A DNA stretch of 64,000 nt from Synergistaceae bacterium. GTDB lineage: Bacteria > Synergistota > Synergistia > Synergistales > Aminobacteriaceae. The first letter of the stretch is position 1, and each line of letters begins with the position of its first letter. The notes beneath the pieces were generated by a model, which did not search any database, was not told the DNA's origin, and saw only the letters and a list, made by a program, of their open reading frames with translations. The stretch lies in contig JAFSJJ010000044.1 in NCBI GenBank assembly GCA_017439345.1, positions 186,001-250,000 on the forward strand, written 5' to 3'. Made by a program: the position numbers and the translations under genes. Below are positions 24,801 to 32,908 of this stretch, piece after piece.

Positions 24801-27197
24801 TCCTAACAGCCAGTGAGCCGGGAAATATGGACGAGTTATAGTGCTTGATACCCATCGTCCGCCGTCTTCCATGACTTCGGTCTTCATAGAAACGTTAATG
24901 ATAGTCGGTGCCTGCCAGTCTGCATTAAGAGTCAAACTTGCCTGTGATTTGCCGTAGTTGTCAAGAACTGCGTCATTCATGGTGTTCTCGACCGTTGAGA
25001 ACTTTCTCTCAGGGTCTCCGAATGAGTAGCCCTTCCATCTGTCCTGAGTCGGTGCAAAATCTCCCTGACGAGCTGTCCATGTCGTCTTAGAGTTCAAGCC
25101 TGCACCGTCGACTCCGAACAGCCAGCGTGCATAAATATCAGTCGTGAAGACATCATCTCTAAAGAAATATTTATTATGAGTGTTCAACGTTACTTCAATG
25201 CGCGGAGGAGCAAAATCTTCAACGTGGAAATTATAAGTCGTCAGCGGTGAGTCTTCCTTGCCAGGTATCACAAGAGAGGCTTTCCACACTCCTGTTAATG
25301 CGTTAGAAGGCAGGTTGAATTCAGTTAAAGCACTTCCGCTTTCAGTTAGAGTCAATGTCTCCTGTTTGACTTTGCGGCCAAGGGTATCGCGAATTACGAA
25401 TAACACTGGAAACGGTTTCGGTGTCGTAACGTCAGGATTTCGAACTATTGCTTTGAAGCTGACTGACTCGCCTGTCCTGTAAATGTCTCTGGGTGAGAAA
25501 ATTATTGCGTCGTAACCGTCTCTGAGCCAAGGCCTTCCTGCTGTATCGAAAGTTTCGCGGCTCAATAAATTTCTTGATAACTGGACATACGTTAAATCAG
25601 TGTTTTCGCCCTCAGTCTTTGAGATAACTGCTAATACTGGCTGATTATCTTTTTCCCAAGTCTTGCCGTCAGGAATCTCGTAATGAAATACTCCGCCGTT
25701 GTTAGTCTTACCCTGAGCGAGTAACTGCCTCTTGTCAGAGTAAATCTTAACGTCAGCGTCCTGAATTCCCCTTGCAGTAGTGAGAGTGTTGACCCAGATT
25801 AATATTCCGTCCTCCCAAAGTCTGGCAGTAGCTCCCATGTCCGAAAGATTGATCATTTGCTCTGACTCGCTCCACCATTCTTTGTCTAAGTCTCGTGCAG
25901 TGAGTAAGAATAACCCTCTTTCACCCTTCGCCATTTCCTGAATCGGTATAGTACGTTTGACTCGTTCGTTCAGGGGTAAATCAAGCTGCATTTCACTGGT
26001 AAATATTCTCTGTGCTATGTCTTTATTAAAATTATCGTAGCGTCCTCCGACTGCATGAGGAATATTATTCTCATACATGCGCCATAAATCGAGCTGTAAT
26101 CTCTTAACGTTGCGTAATTCAATTGGAATCAAACCGTCGTTGAAAGCTGTTAAGAACGTCCCTGAAGCAGGAAGTGTTATATCTGAATTAAGATCAGGCA
26201 TGATTACGGACTGCTTGACATCTTCTTTGAGAACTAAACCGTTCTTGGCCGGGAAACCTTTTCTGAACGTAATAACGAATCTGTTACGGGGCTTGAATGA
26301 GTCTGAACGCAAAGTGAAAGATTCATCGCTCCAGCCTGTCTCGAGTTCAAGATCATTTACTGAAGGTTCAATATTGATAAAACTCTTAACGGTCTTGGGG
26401 TCGACACCGAAATTGAACCATGCGCGTATTTCATTCTCTTCGTCCGGGTCAGTAGTCAGTCTCGAGAGCATTAAAGCCGGGTCAAGATATACGTTCTCAG
26501 TGTAATCCTTCTCGATGCCCATATCGCCTTCGCCGGATTTGAGTCCCGCCATGATTCTTACAGTGAATCTCTGGCGTGAAGCAGTCTTGTTGACCGGAAC
26601 AGCTGCCCTTATAGTTCTTGAAGGTAACGCGCCGACTATGTTATATGCTAACTCTTTGCCTTTAGCGTCAGAAATAGTCATAAAGCCTTTGAGCCTTGCC
26701 GGGTCAATCCTCATATTGAAATTAAGAGTGAAATATGCGTTGCCGTCCCTTCCCATTGAAGCGCGAATATCAGTAGGCGAGAGTCCTTCTGTCTGAAATC
26801 TGAACGAACCCGGGCCGATCCTTCCGCCGCGTATATCTCTGAGATTTTCTTTGAGAGTAGCTGTGTAAGTCGTCGCTGCTCTTAACGGAGCTAATAACTT
26901 TGCTGTGAAAGTCCTGTCGTTCTGCCATCGTCCTTCGAGCTGCAATGCTGGATTAATCTCAATAGGGAACAAATTATTTTCCGGAGTAACTACAGTGCCT
27001 ATCTGATTGCGTTTGATTACGGGGTTGCGGAACACTATCCTGAATGAAACGTTCTCAGGGACTGTGCCTGTTGGTGCGAAGCTCTGGACTCCTTGAGGCA
27101 TGTTCGACCGTGAAGCACTTAGAGCCGGTGATACACACACAAAGAGAGTCAGAACTACAGCAAGTAAAACATGTGAAATTCTTTGAGGCTTGTACAC
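21807..27197 (-). CDS. Bacterial alpha-2-macroglobulin with thioester
   Basis: A 1796-residue exported protein of the bacterial alpha-2-macroglobulin (YfhM-like) family: signal peptide (cleavage near SPALSA/S), a long chain of MG beta-sandwich domains, and an alpha/alpha thioester domain with the CLEQ motif (C1345) in GCLEQT. It is thought to trap proteases that attack the periplasm. No lipobox is seen, so it may be soluble or attached otherwise. The usual partner pbpC is not adjacent. Minus-strand terminator follows the stop. Confidence 0.93.
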   Translation of the reverse strand: MYKPQRISHVLLAVVLTLFVCVSPALSASRSNMPQGVQSFAPTGTVPENVSFRIVFRNPVIKRNQIGTVVTPENNLFPIEINPALQLEGRWQNDRTFTAKLLAPLRAATTYTATLKENLRDIRGGRIGPGSFRFQTEGLSPTDIRASMGRDGNAYFTLNFNMRIDPARLKGFMTISDAKGKELAYNIVGALPSRTIRAAVPVNKTASRQRFTVRIMAGLKSGEGDMGIEKDYTENVYLDPALMLSRLTTDPDEENEIRAWFNFGVDPKTVKSFINIEPSVNDLELETGWSDESFTLRSDSFKPRNRFVITFRKGFPAKNGLVLKEDVKQSVIMPDLNSDITLPASGTFLTAFNDGLIPIELRNVKRLQLDLWRMYENNIPHAVGGRYDNFNKDIAQRIFTSEMQLDLPLNERVKRTIPIQEMAKGERGLFLLTARDLDKEWWSESEQMINLSDMGATARLWEDGILIWVNTLTTARGIQDADVKIYSDKRQLLAQGKTNNGGVFHYEIPDGKTWEKDNQPVLAVISKTEGENTDLTYVQLSRNLLSRETFDTAGRPWLRDGYDAIIFSPRDIYRTGESVSFKAIVRNPDVTTPKPFPVLFVIRDTLGRKVKQETLTLTESGSALTEFNLPSNALTGVWKASLVIPGKEDSPLTTYNFHVEDFAPPRIEVTLNTHNKYFFRDDVFTTDIYARWLFGVDGAGLNSKTTWTARQGDFAPTQDRWKGYSFGDPERKFSTVENTMNDAVLDNYGKSQASLTLNADWQAPTIINVSMKTEVMEDGGRWVSSTITRPYFPAHWLLGIAPAGDKFAVRNDIKFKVAAIDPNEEPADPGELNAELYKITWNYNIVEVDGHKRWQCTEELTQVQDKTLTLKHGLGEVSFRPEKYGSYMVRISDSNDNARAVYRFYASDPEYAGSGSQLIDRVEMKPEKDLYKVGDKAKIKVKIPFEGLLLLTVENSKLITRKIQRVNESEIDFELPVDNNMLPNVWVSAWLIRPVQAEDAKGWASHRAIGLTRLNVDVSGFDLNVALDAPAKIEPASKLPVKIKLNGSSENINKRADVAIALVDDGVLGLTRYKTPDLLNYFWGRKELNSQAFDIYDQLIPVEDRAAEQLHPGGDEAMAALAGDSNVQRFKILSLFNGTLTPDDKGVINTELDIPEFSGRGRLFVVAASGRNFGCAEQQVQIAREIVTEAGLPRFAAPRDSFVIPVTVFNTSGQNRSVKINFTPEGLSLTKSFADLNISAGSNENVNITATALGGADKAKLTITTSWNEDGTDREYSQEIEMPVRSAWPMITLAGSGVFSNGTTELTLPLNNFMGDISGTLNLADTPAVNINQAVNYLNRYPYGCLEQTISTAWPFLILPDALAELDPLAINDSAVQERIDGAINRIQAMQLYDGSFAMWPGNSTPYNWGSVYAAHFLLNARNHGVAYPEEMFSGVLSWMRQYLASMPAYDSNSSEMDDMTTKAYAVYVLALYGEKPLGWIEYLRENNKMLRPSGQIFLAGAQAIIDGRADALRDLALNEYKGSSGMTLESNARNIALLLSIWLNVEPQAPEVTELAVNLADLGAKGAWYSTQDNSWALSALARYNVESAGAKSELKARVTTETSDKALLTYESGKTSSVNVKELPKDTKIQIDTDSDGHGQGYYSWSVTGFPKSQPKPERRNINVECVYFDEKGDILDFTQPVSHGKVIQVLITVRPSRHVNNVALSYLLPAGFEIENPRLDDTNNDSGTNGITSDIRDDRLVLFFNSIRGEVSYGLKLRAVTRGTFSVPQISAFGMYDSNIRFTGPAQPEVVIK

Positions 27198-27296
27198 TTT
27201 TATACATTCCTTTCTGATTTAAATTTTTATAAGCGCGTAAAATTATAGCGTGTTCGAGAAATTTATTTAAGCCTTTGCAAATTATATAAATCGTTT

Positions 27297-27305
27297 TGTT
27301 ATAAT
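27297..27305 (+). promoter_or_regulatory. Extended -10 promoter of cheV
   Basis: TGTTATAAT ending at 27305, with TTGCAA at 27275-27280 (19-base spacer). It lies about 70 bases before cheV in the divergent gap to the macroglobulin gene. Confidence 0.5.
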
Positions 27306-27375
27306 CTATAAATAATCACATGAGACATAAATCACAAATCACATAAACATAAATGGGGGACAAAAATTAATTGCT

Positions 27376-28287
27376 ATGGAAGAGAAGAAGACAGTAGCAG
27401 CTGCCAGCCGTAAATGGGAAGTAGTTTTATTTAGGCTTGGCATTGATACATTTGCTATAAACGTCAACAAGACAAAAGAAATTTTGCGATGGACAGGATA
27501 CAGGCCCGTACCTACAAAGACTCCTGCTTTCATTGGAATTACTACAGTGAGAGAAGCGACTCTGCCGTTAATAGACCTGCGGATATTCTTAGGCATAGAC
27601 TCGCCCGTGCCTCTCGAACAGACTAAAGTTATGGTCGTAGAATTCAATGATATAAAACTCGGCTTCTTAGTTGACGGGGTCGAACGAATTCAACAGGTCA
27701 ACGCCGAAGACCTCGATGCTTCCAAGATGAGAGGGGTATCTCTAAAGTGGGTCTTGTATATTATTAAGCGCGACGAACGAAATATTTTGCTGTTAGATTA
27801 CGAGGCAATCATTCAGGAGACTGCGCCGGCTGTAGCTGAACACATGTTCGACCAGACTAAACTATCAGGCTATCAAAGAGAGATCGGACATGTTGAAGAC
27901 TTTCATATTCTTGTTGCAGATGACTCGCCGTTATTAAGACAGCAGACCTGCGACGTTCTCAAGCAATCCGGGTTCACGAGTATTTACCCGGTCAAGGACG
28001 GAGTCGAAGCACGAAAATTATTATTAGATCAGGGTGAAAATTTTGATTTATTAATTTCTGATATAGAGATGCCTTTACTTGACGGCTTGAGTTTGGTCGA
28101 GACACTCAGACAGGACTCAAAGACTCAAGATATGCCTGTAATATTATTCTCGTCTATCATGGTCAAAGATTTGCTGGACAGGGCAGAGTCTCTCAAGATT
28201 ATTCACGTCCTGAAGCCTGATGTGTATAAACTCGTTGAGAGCGTTATGAAAATTTATCAGGACTGCAAGAAGAATAGACGCTATTAA
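27376..28287 (+). CDS. cheV: Chemotaxis coupling protein CheV
   Basis: A 303-residue protein with an N-terminal CheW domain (LFRLGIDTFAINVNKTKEIL; PLIDLRIFLGI) and a C-terminal receiver domain (VADDSPLLRQQ acidic pair, phospho-acceptor D229 in ISDIEMP, Lys in VLKPD). It couples chemoreceptors to CheA and adapts through phosphorylation. The gene stands alone here, so the main che and flagellar genes should be elsewhere. It implies a motile organism. A terminator follows. Confidence 0.93.
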   Translation: MEEKKTVAAASRKWEVVLFRLGIDTFAINVNKTKEILRWTGYRPVPTKTPAFIGITTVREATLPLIDLRIFLGIDSPVPLEQTKVMVVEFNDIKLGFLVDGVERIQQVNAEDLDASKMRGVSLKWVLYIIKRDERNILLLDYEAIIQETAPAVAEHMFDQTKLSGYQREIGHVEDFHILVADDSPLLRQQTCDVLKQSGFTSIYPVKDGVEARKLLLDQGENFDLLISDIEMPLLDGLSLVETLRQDSKTQDMPVILFSSIMVKDLLDRAESLKIIHVLKPDVYKLVESVMKIYQDCKKNRRY

Positions 28288-28293
28288 AATTTT

Positions 28294-28326
28294 TCCCCCT
28301 GCACTGCGAGATATTTAACAGGGGGA
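28294..28326. terminator. Terminator between cheV and prepilin-like gene
   Basis: TCCCCCTG (28294-28301) pairs perfectly with CAGGGGGA (28319-28326). It lies between two convergent genes; T-rich sequence flanks it on both sides. Confidence 0.75.
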
Positions 28327-28340
28327 GAGAGTTTTATTAA

Positions 28341-28643
28341 TTAATTGCTTATCGTGAACTTCATTGATTTATTTCCTTGAGCAGCTGTTAAGACATTATT
28401 TGATCTCTTGAATGTTATATCGCCGCGTTCTGTATCTGTAATTTCTCCGCTGTTTGGTATTGAGTTAGAATGTTCGTTAATGTATTTCTGAGTATAAAAC
28501 ATAAAGAAATCATAATCTTTAACTCTTGCTGCGTTGGTGAGCTGGTTAGCTGTGAAGTCAAACACTCCTGTCATGATAAATGCAAACACTATCATCGCGA
28601 CAAGAAATTCTGCTAAAGTCTCTGCACGTCTGCGCCTCTTCAT
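28341..28643 (-). CDS. Prepilin-like protein (100 aa)
   Basis: Starts with a basic leader (MKRRRR) followed by a prepilin-type site: AETLAEFLVAMIVFAFIM, with Glu at the fifth place after the likely cut and a hydrophobic helix. This is the class III signal of type IV pilins and type II secretion pseudopilins (PilV/GspI-like). The remaining 65 residues are hydrophilic and unrecognised. It is the last gene of the rpsO-to-prmC run, with AAGGAG 12 bases before its ATG. No other pilus genes are close. Confidence 0.7.
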   Translation of the reverse strand: MKRRRRAETLAEFLVAMIVFAFIMTGVFDFTANQLTNAARVKDYDFFMFYTQKYINEHSNSIPNSGEITDTERGDITFKRSNNVLTAAQGNKSMKFTISN

Positions 28644-28652
28644 AATTAATTA

Positions 28653-29468
28653 TCACTCCTTATGAAAAACTAAAGCTCTTGGGAAATTGCCGGAGTCAAG
28701 AAATTCACGCTCGAACGTAAAATCATGACTCAAATTCTTTAACGCATGAACTTGACTCAAATCGCCTGCTTCGAGAATTATATAATAATTACGCTTTAAG
28801 AGTGAATTACACTGCGCAAAAATTTCACGGTAATATTTCATGCCGTCTTCTCCTCCGTCAAGGGCAATAACAGGCTCGTAATCTCTAACAGTATTCATTA
28901 AGTTATTAATCTCACCTGAAGGAATATACGGGGGATTCGAGACAAGGAGCTCTAATTCTGAGTCAATCTCGTTTATATTCGTGATAATTCGTGAACGTCC
29001 TGAAAGTTTATAATGCTCTAAATTTTTTCGTGCATAGCTAAGAGCCTTAGGACTAATATCAAGCATATAAGCAAATGAATTCGGGAACTCCATTAGAAGC
29101 GTAACTGCTATACAGCCTGAACCTGTCCCCCAGTCAAGAAAGCTGAATACTTGATCATGTGAGAAATAATTTTTAACTGCGTTGATTATGCTCTCCGTGT
29201 CGTGTCTAGGGATTAAGACTCCCTGTCCAACGTGAAAGTTATAGCCGTAAAATTCTGTCGTGCCTAAAATATATTGCAATGGTTCGCCGAGTTCACGACG
29301 TGTGATAATTTTTTCGAGTGAGTCAGCTTCTTCACGTGAAAAGTTTTTGCGGGTCAATATCTGAGAGTGAGTCAAGCCCAGAGCCTCGGACATCAGCCAC
29401 ATAACTTCTTGAGAAGCGTTAGGAATGCCCGAATGCTCTAGACGTGATATATATTCATTAACCTTCAA
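28653..29468 (-). CDS. prmC: Release factor glutamine methyltransferase PrmC
   Basis: Methylates the Gln of the GGQ motif of RF1/RF2. About 271 aa; it has an N-terminal helical domain, the SAM-binding FLDWGTGSGCIAVTL and the catalytic NPPY (VSNPPYIPS). I take the TTG at 29468, giving the family-like start MKVNEYISRLEHSG; the next in-frame ATG is at 29513, deep in prfA. It overlaps prfA by 11 bases, linking the enzyme to its substrate RF1. Confidence 0.93.
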   Translation of the reverse strand: MKVNEYISRLEHSGIPNASQEVMWLMSEALGLTHSQILTRKNFSREEADSLEKIITRRELGEPLQYILGTTEFYGYNFHVGQGVLIPRHDTESIINAVKNYFSHDQVFSFLDWGTGSGCIAVTLLMEFPNSFAYMLDISPKALSYARKNLEHYKLSGRSRIITNINEIDSELELLVSNPPYIPSGEINNLMNTVRDYEPVIALDGGEDGMKYYREIFAQCNSLLKRNYYIILEAGDLSQVHALKNLSHDFTFEREFLDSGNFPRALVFHKE

Positions 29469-30537
29469 GATTTTGCAGCTTCTGGGTCTGTTCAGCGAGT
29501 AACATTGCGTCAATCATCTCGTATAAATCGCCGTCAAGATAAGACTCAAGTTTATAGAGCGTCAAGTTAATTCTGTGGTCAGTGATTCTATTTTGAGGAA
29601 AGTTGTAAGTCCTGATTCGTTCGCTCCTGTCTCCTGAACCTATCATGCCCCGGCGTTCTGAAGCCTGCTCGCTGTTCTGCTTCTGCTGTTCGAGGTCAAA
29701 TAACTTTGTCTTAAGGTAACTCATAGCACGTGCCTTATTCTTGATTTGCGATCTCTCATCCTGACACGTTACGACTATACCAGTTGGCAAATGCGTTATT
29801 CTGACTGCCGAGTCCGTCATGTTGACATGCTGGCCGCCTGCACCGCTTGAACGATACGTATCAATCTTTAAATCTTCCTGCCTGATTTCGACTTCGACAT
29901 CATCTGCTTCCGGTAACACTGCGACTGTAGCCGCTGACGTGTGAATCCTTCCGCCTGCTTCGGTAATCGGGACTCTTTGGACTCTGTGAACTCCTGACTC
30001 ATATTTCATCTTGCTGTATGCGCCTTTAGAGTCGATTCTGAAGACTATTTCTTTGTAGCCGCCTATACCTGCCGTGTTAGTGCTTGAGTCAATGATTTCT
30101 ATTTTCCATCTTTGACGCTCGCAAAATCTCACGTACATTCTGAACAAATCAGCAGCAAAGAGAGTCGCTTCATCTCCGCCGGTACCTGCTCTAATTTCAA
30201 CGACAACGCTTTTCTCGTCATTTGGGTCTTGAGGCAGCAATAACAGAGTCAAATCACGAGTAAAATTTTCTATCTTAGGCTCAAGAGTCGCAAGCTCCTC
30301 ACGTGCTAGGGACTCAAGTTCTGAGTCTCCGGACTTGATTAATTCTTTTGCTTCGGCTATGGACTTTAGTGCGTCCTGATACTCGCGATACTTAATTACA
30401 ACCGGTTCAAGCTGAGCGCGTTTCTTGCCTAAAATTTGCAGCTCTTTGGGATTTGAAGCTATTGCAGGATCAGAAAGTTTCTCTCCGGTCTCGATGTATT
30501 CCTGTTCGATTGCCTGTAATTTAGGTTCTATGTTCAT
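29458..30537 (-). CDS. prfA: Peptide chain release factor 1
   Basis: RF1, 359 aa, ends translation at UAA and UAG. The catalytic GGQ is in SSGAGGQHVNMTDSAV; the anticodon-like tripeptide region reads RVPITE (PxT type, as in RF1). Normal length. Its ATG overlaps the DUF1385 gene stop by 4 bases and its end overlaps prmC. Confidence 0.96.
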   Translation of the reverse strand: MNIEPKLQAIEQEYIETGEKLSDPAIASNPKELQILGKKRAQLEPVVIKYREYQDALKSIAEAKELIKSGDSELESLAREELATLEPKIENFTRDLTLLLLPQDPNDEKSVVVEIRAGTGGDEATLFAADLFRMYVRFCERQRWKIEIIDSSTNTAGIGGYKEIVFRIDSKGAYSKMKYESGVHRVQRVPITEAGGRIHTSAATVAVLPEADDVEVEIRQEDLKIDTYRSSGAGGQHVNMTDSAVRITHLPTGIVVTCQDERSQIKNKARAMSYLKTKLFDLEQQKQNSEQASERRGMIGSGDRSERIRTYNFPQNRITDHRINLTLYKLESYLDGDLYEMIDAMLLAEQTQKLQNLEG

Positions 30538-31469
30538 GATAACAAGCCTCCATCTAGTGCAGAGTCAAGGGAAATTAACGCAACTTCAGACTGTTTGATG
30601 TCGGGTTCTCTGGTCGTCAGATATTGCAGAGTCAAAAACGGACTAATCAGACACAAGCCTAGAGTCCCGGACTTTGAGGCGAATCTTATAATTTCGTAGG
30701 AGATCCCAATTACAACGGGAATTAATATAATTCGTGCCAAGACCTGAAGAGCAAAACTTTCACCGGCTATTAGAGTCTTAACGGGCGAGAAAATTATTAT
30801 GCTCACGATAACAGCGATTAATAAAAACGAAGTTCCGCATCTTGGGTGAATCCTCGAACACTTCATTATGTTCTCCGGAGTCATCTCTAAACCCTTCTCG
30901 AATGCGTTAATAGTTTTATGCTCTGCTCCGTGATAGCGAAAGACTTCCCGAATGTCCGACCATAAGCCTATAACCGCAACATAAGATATAAATATAACAG
31001 CGCGTAAGATTCCCTCAAGAATATTAATGTTAAGGGGAGTGCTTGCTAATTTTCCTGCTAACCATAGGGGTAACGCAATAAAGAGTCCTCCGACTGCGAA
31101 GACTGCAATAAATATCGAGAGCAAAATATCTTTGAACGTCAATTTTTCCTGAGTCTCCTCAAGAGCAACTTCTGCCGAGCGCGACAACGCTTTGAACCCT
31201 GTAGCCATCATCTCGCACATAGTTACAACTCCGCGAATTAACGGGAGCTTATAAGGCATTCTCTGAGTCCTTGAGCTGTGAGGCCAGTTCTCGTGAAAAA
31301 TATCTCCTGCAGGCCGTCTCACTGCGAGTCCCCATAAGTTTTTGCCCTTCATTAGGACTCCTTCTATGACTGCCTGACCTCCGACGGGGATCTTCTTGAA
31401 GTCTGACTCTGCCTGCACGGTAAATAAATTCATTGCAAGCATGAACAACATATTTAATTTTTTGAACAA
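30534..31469 (-). CDS. DUF1385 (YqhQ-like) membrane protein
   Basis: A 311-residue protein of the DUF1385 family, opening with GGQAVIEGVLMKGKNLWGLAVRRP and having several membrane helices and the FRYHGAEHKTINAFE and HPRCGTSFLL segments typical of the family. Function unknown; it is a usual neighbour of prfA in Firmicutes and Synergistota. TTG start at 31469 behind GGAGGAG, 8 bases away; it overlaps the thyX end by 16 bases. Confidence 0.9.
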   Translation of the reverse strand: MFKKLNMLFMLAMNLFTVQAESDFKKIPVGGQAVIEGVLMKGKNLWGLAVRRPAGDIFHENWPHSSRTQRMPYKLPLIRGVVTMCEMMATGFKALSRSAEVALEETQEKLTFKDILLSIFIAVFAVGGLFIALPLWLAGKLASTPLNINILEGILRAVIFISYVAVIGLWSDIREVFRYHGAEHKTINAFEKGLEMTPENIMKCSRIHPRCGTSFLLIAVIVSIIIFSPVKTLIAGESFALQVLARIILIPVVIGISYEIIRFASKSGTLGLCLISPFLTLQYLTTREPDIKQSEVALISLDSALDGGLLS

Positions 31470-32146
31470 GTTAATAACTCCTCCATATCTCTATAAGGCT
31501 GATTACATGAGCGGCTCTCTTCACACTTCCCAAATATGCAGCTTGGCCCGGCCTTTGCAAATAGAACCGGTGCTTTCTCTCTGACTAGAATTAACATTTT
31601 TCGTGCTAACTCGTGAATCTCCCATTGAGCGCGTCTGCATAGTCTTAATCTGAAAAAGTGATGAAGCTCTCGTGCGTTCATTGTCATAACGAGATTCGTT
31701 GCGTGTCCATGAGGCAATATAAATCTAGCGTCCTCTTTGGGTATATTGAATTTCTCGGTCAATAATTTATAAGCATCGTGAGCTGAGTCGGCCTGCTCCT
31801 GAAAGAGGCTCAATGCTTCGGGATTGGCTTTTACTGACGGCGGGATAACAACATCATCGCTCATTTTGACGTAACGCTGACTCTGCTGGCTGAAGCTCGC
31901 TATTCTGTGACGCACTAACTGATGAGAAGCAACCCTGCTCAATCCGTCAATACCAAATGTAAAGCTGACGTGTTCAAACGTTGAGAGATGGCCGCTGGTG
32001 AATAAGTTTGCGATTAATTTTTGTGATAAATTCTCTTCTTCTCCCTGCAACAATTCGCCTGAAGTTATGTTACTGTAGCATATTCTTGCGCTTGCAGCAA
32101 CGATTGCGTCAGGTTCGGGAGTGTGAGCTAATAATCTTACTTCCAT
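31454..32146 (-). CDS. thyX: Flavin-dependent thymidylate synthase ThyX
   Basis: Makes dTMP from dUMP using methylene-tetrahydrofolate, NADPH and FAD. 230 aa. The ThyX motif RHRIASFSQQSQRY is present, as is MNARELHHFFRLRLCRRAQWE near the C-terminus. It pairs functionally with the dUTPase at 62825. No thyA was seen. It sits between rpmE and DUF1385 on the minus strand. Confidence 0.95.
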   Translation of the reverse strand: MEVRLLAHTPEPDAIVAASARICYSNITSGELLQGEEENLSQKLIANLFTSGHLSTFEHVSFTFGIDGLSRVASHQLVRHRIASFSQQSQRYVKMSDDVVIPPSVKANPEALSLFQEQADSAHDAYKLLTEKFNIPKEDARFILPHGHATNLVMTMNARELHHFFRLRLCRRAQWEIHELARKMLILVREKAPVLFAKAGPSCIFGKCEESRSCNQPYRDMEELLTCSKN

Positions 32147-32191
32147 AATAAAAATGGGAGCATCGCAGCCCCCTTAATGTTGACTCGAAAA

Positions 32192-32419
32192 TTAAACGTC
32201 TGTCTTCTGGCCGTATTTGACTCCCTGATACTTCTTCTGGAATTTCTCCAAACGTCCGGCCTCTGTTAAGACTCTGCCCTTCTTGCCTGAATAGAACGGG
32301 TGGCACGCTGAGCAGACTCCGACTCTGATCTCTTTCATAGTTGAACGTGTCATGAATGTATTACCGCAAGCGCATGTAACTTTGCATTCCTGATAGTCAG
32401 GGTGAATATCTTTCTTCAT
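32192..32419 (-). CDS. rpmE: Ribosomal protein L31 (zinc form)
   Basis: 75 aa; starts [10 protein letters not shown] and keeps the zinc-binding set CAC near residue 16 and CSAC near 37, so it is the C+ type. GGAGG lies just before the ATG at 32419. It follows rpsO with a 23-base gap. Confidence 0.95.
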   Translation of the reverse strand: MKKDIHPDYQECKVTCACGNTFMTRSTMKEIRVGVCSACHPFYSGKKGRVLTEAGRLEKFQKKYQGVKYGQKTDV

Positions 32420-32442
32420 GTTAATATTTCCTCCGGTGTAAA

Positions 32443-32709
32443 TTAATGTCTCAGGCCAAGACGCTCGATGAGTGAACGGTATCTGTTGAAGTCCTTGTTC
32501 ATTAAGTAGCGTAATAATCTGCGTCTGCTTCCTACCATCTTGAGAAGTCCGCGCCTTGAGTGAAAATCTTTCTTGTGAATCTTTAAGTGCTCTGTGAGTT
32601 CGCGAATTCTTTCGGTCAAGATTGCAACCTGAACTTCGGGCGAACCTGTATCTTTCTCGTGAGTCTTGAACTCGTCGATAATCTGATGCTTCTTTTCTTT
32701 CTGGATCAT
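32443..32709 (-). CDS. rpsO: Ribosomal protein S15
   Basis: 88 aa, full length, with the S15 segments [36 protein letters not shown] and [20 protein letters not shown]. First gene of a seven-gene minus-strand run. pnp, its frequent neighbour, is instead at 60467 in this genome. GGAGG precedes the ATG. Confidence 0.96.
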   Translation of the reverse strand: MIQKEKKHQIIDEFKTHEKDTGSPEVQVAILTERIRELTEHLKIHKKDFHSRRGLLKMVGSRRRLLRYLMNKDFNRYRSLIERLGLRH

Positions 32710-32721
32710 GATTTAACCTCC

Positions 32722-32735
32722 GATTAACATTAATC
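32722..32735 (-). promoter_or_regulatory. Small hairpin next to the rpsO RBS
   Basis: GATTA/TAATC arms sit directly before the GGAGG of rpsO on the minus strand. S15 leaders are often bound by S15 itself for autoregulation, but no known leader class was recognised, so this is only a candidate. Confidence 0.25.
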
Positions 32736-32908
32736 TTCACGGCCTGGCACAAAGCTCATCCAGTTAAGCAATGTTCTACGCCGAGAGTGTAAGCGCGCAT
32801 TATGATAACACCCAGAGTGAAATTTTGCATTAGTAAATTATTATTTCAATTAGTATAATAAATATACGCACAAAAATTTTATATAACTATATTAAGAGAG
32901 TGATTTTG

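Noticed and set aside
23837-26796. Several plus-strand frames of 68-142 codons
   Set aside because: All lie antisense to the macroglobulin gene and look like reverse-frame shadows; no binding sites or domains.
29469-29513. prmC start at ATG 29513
   Set aside because: It would overlap prfA by 56 bases and add a non-family N-terminus; TTG 29468 gives a normal length.
32420-32752. Long minus-strand frame fused to rpmE
   Set aside because: Only the last 75 codons are L31; the upstream part is an out-of-frame reading of rpsO.
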